Below are positions 5,329 to 6,002 of a stretch of DNA of 6,002 bases, in pieces; position 1 is the stretch's first letter; each line of letters opens with the position of its first letter. This DNA is from Anaerolineales bacterium UBA2029 (lineage in GTDB: Bacteria > Chloroflexota > Anaerolineae > Aggregatilineales > Aggregatilineaceae). Location: positions 1 through 6,002 of the forward strand of contig DDBP01000284.1 in NCBI GenBank assembly GCA_002332795.1, given 5' to 3'. The position numbers and the translations under genes are program-made. The notes below the pieces were generated by a model. It was given only the letters and a program-made list of their open reading frames with translations. It did no database searches and had not been told where the DNA came from.

Positions 5329-6002
5329 ATGAGCGAAGTTTTGCCCCTGGATTTCCTGACGACAATGACCCTGCTGCCGCTGATCGGCGCGGCAGTGGTG
5401 TTCTTCATGCCGCGCGACCGCGTCCGCCTGGCCCGCTGGACGGCGCTCATCGTCAGCCTGGTGGTGATGGTCATGGCGATCGGCGTCTTCTACGACGTGC
5501 AGGCCAACCCGCCCGCCGCGGGTGAATGGGCTTTCGAGGCGCAGGCGGAGTGGTTCCCACAGCTCAACGTGTCGTGGCATGTGGGCGTAGACGGCCTGAG
5601 CGCCACTATGATCCTGTTGACGGGGCTGCTCGTCCCGCTGGCGATCCTGATCTCCTTCGAGGTGAAGGATCGGGTGCCGGTGCATATGGCCCTGTTCCTC
5701 TTCCTGGAAACAGGGTTGCTGGGCGTCTTCGTGGCGCTGGACATGGTCATCTTCTTCCTGTTCTGGGAACTTGGGCTGGTGCCCATGTATTTCCTGATCT
5801 ACCTGTGGGGCGGCGAGAACCGGCGCTACGCGGCCAACAAGTTCTTCCTCTACACCATGGCCGGTTCGCTGGGCCTGCTGCTGGCAACGCAGCTCATCGG
5901 GCTGACCATCGGCAGCTTCGACATCCCCGTCATGCTGGAAGAATGGCCCAAGCACCTGATGCGCGGCGGTGAGATGATGGGCGTGGACGTGAGCATAGTC
6001 AA
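5329..6002 (+). CDS. nuoM: NADH-quinone oxidoreductase subunit M (NuoM), N-terminal part
   Basis: The first 224 codons of the middle antiporter-like pump (ND4/Nqo13 family) are present; the gene runs off the right edge and no stop is seen. Subfamily markers are GVDGLSATMILLTGLLVPL (86-104) and FFLFWELGLVPMYFLI (142-157), containing Glu147, the equivalent of the essential E. coli Glu144. Next comes WGGENRRYAANKFFLYTMAG (160-179), a typical NuoM stretch that separates it from NuoL and NuoN. The start is firm: an in-frame TAG (5326-5328) directly precedes ATG 5329. GGAG at 5313-5316 is 12 nt upstream, slightly long. About 74 nt separate it from nuoL. Roughly 270-300 residues, including the remaining lysine sites, would be expected beyond the window. 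Confidence 0.95.
   Translation, partial: MSEVLPLDFLTTMTLLPLIGAAVVFFMPRDRVRLARWTALIVSLVVMVMAIGVFYDVQANPPAAGEWAFEAQAEWFPQLNVSWHVGVDGLSATMILLTGLLVPLAILISFEVKDRVPVHMALFLFLETGLLGVFVALDMVIFFLFWELGLVPMYFLIYLWGGENRRYAANKFFLYTMAGSLGLLLATQLIGLTIGSFDIPVMLEEWPKHLMRGGEMMGVDVSIV

Noticed and set aside
2981..5365. Minus-strand open frame of 794 codons opposite nuoL
   Set aside because: Same low-complexity His/Gln/Arg composition, and it spans the repeat edge, all of nuoL and the nuoM start. It is a shadow of nuoL.
5242..5955. Minus-strand open frame of 237 codons opposite nuoM
   Set aside because: Antisense composition (His/Gln/Asp-rich) with no recognisable domain. The + strand frame is clear NuoM.
3011..6002. 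Mrp-type sodium/proton antiporter or group 4 hydrogenase membrane genes instead of complex I
   Set aside because: The accompanying NuoA, full NuoH and NuoJ with family-specific motifs, and the order J-K-L-M, fit complex I. No hydrogenase large or small subunit or MrpB-G-type gene is present.

Overview
The window is a GC-rich bacterial stretch carrying membrane-arm genes of respiratory complex I (proton-pumping NADH:quinone oxidoreductase, NDH-1), all on the + strand: nuoA, nuoH, nuoJ, nuoK, nuoL and the first 224 codons of nuoM, which runs off the right edge. Protein family identity is clear for all six from hallmark motifs and lengths. The organism cannot be fixed from the sequence. The style of the proteins, the long NuoL with a histidine-rich loop and the heptameric TGA-rich intergenic repeats make me think of Chloroflexota (Anaerolineae-like), but this is a low-confidence impression.

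Layout. Bases 1-50 hold tandem heptamers of the type ACTGAYN. Bases 51-315 are non-coding and contain a GC-rich hairpin, a TGCA-rich hairpin and one good sigma70-type promoter (TTGCCC, 17 bp, TATACT) about 70 bp before nuoA. nuoA (316-675) is followed, only 7 nt after its stop codon, by a convincing intrinsic terminator and a second hairpin. nuoH (778-1971), nuoJ (1981-2544) and nuoK (2576-2884) are tightly packed with strong Shine-Dalgarno sequences. A 110-bp imperfect inverted repeat built from the same heptamer family separates nuoK from nuoL (3011-5254). A 74-nt spacer without a recognised element leads to nuoM (5329 to the window end).

How the genes work together. NuoA, H, J and K form the part of the membrane arm next to the quinone site and carry the glutamates of the E-channel and the following proton path. 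NuoL and NuoM are two of the three antiporter-like pumps. Subunits B, C, D and I (quinone-reducing module) and E, F and G (NADH module) are absent from the places they usually occupy: nuoA is followed directly by nuoH, and nuoH directly by nuoJ. The peripheral arm must therefore be encoded outside this window or be replaced by something else.

The points most worth a second look are this split gene order, the terminator between nuoA and nuoH, the heptameric inverted-repeat element inside the operon, and three oddities in the pumps: a histidine-rich loop and a duplicated C-terminal motif in NuoL, and an extra C-terminal helix with a charged tail in NuoH. I see no phage, transposase, CRISPR, toxin-antitoxin or defence genes, and no wholly unknown protein family.
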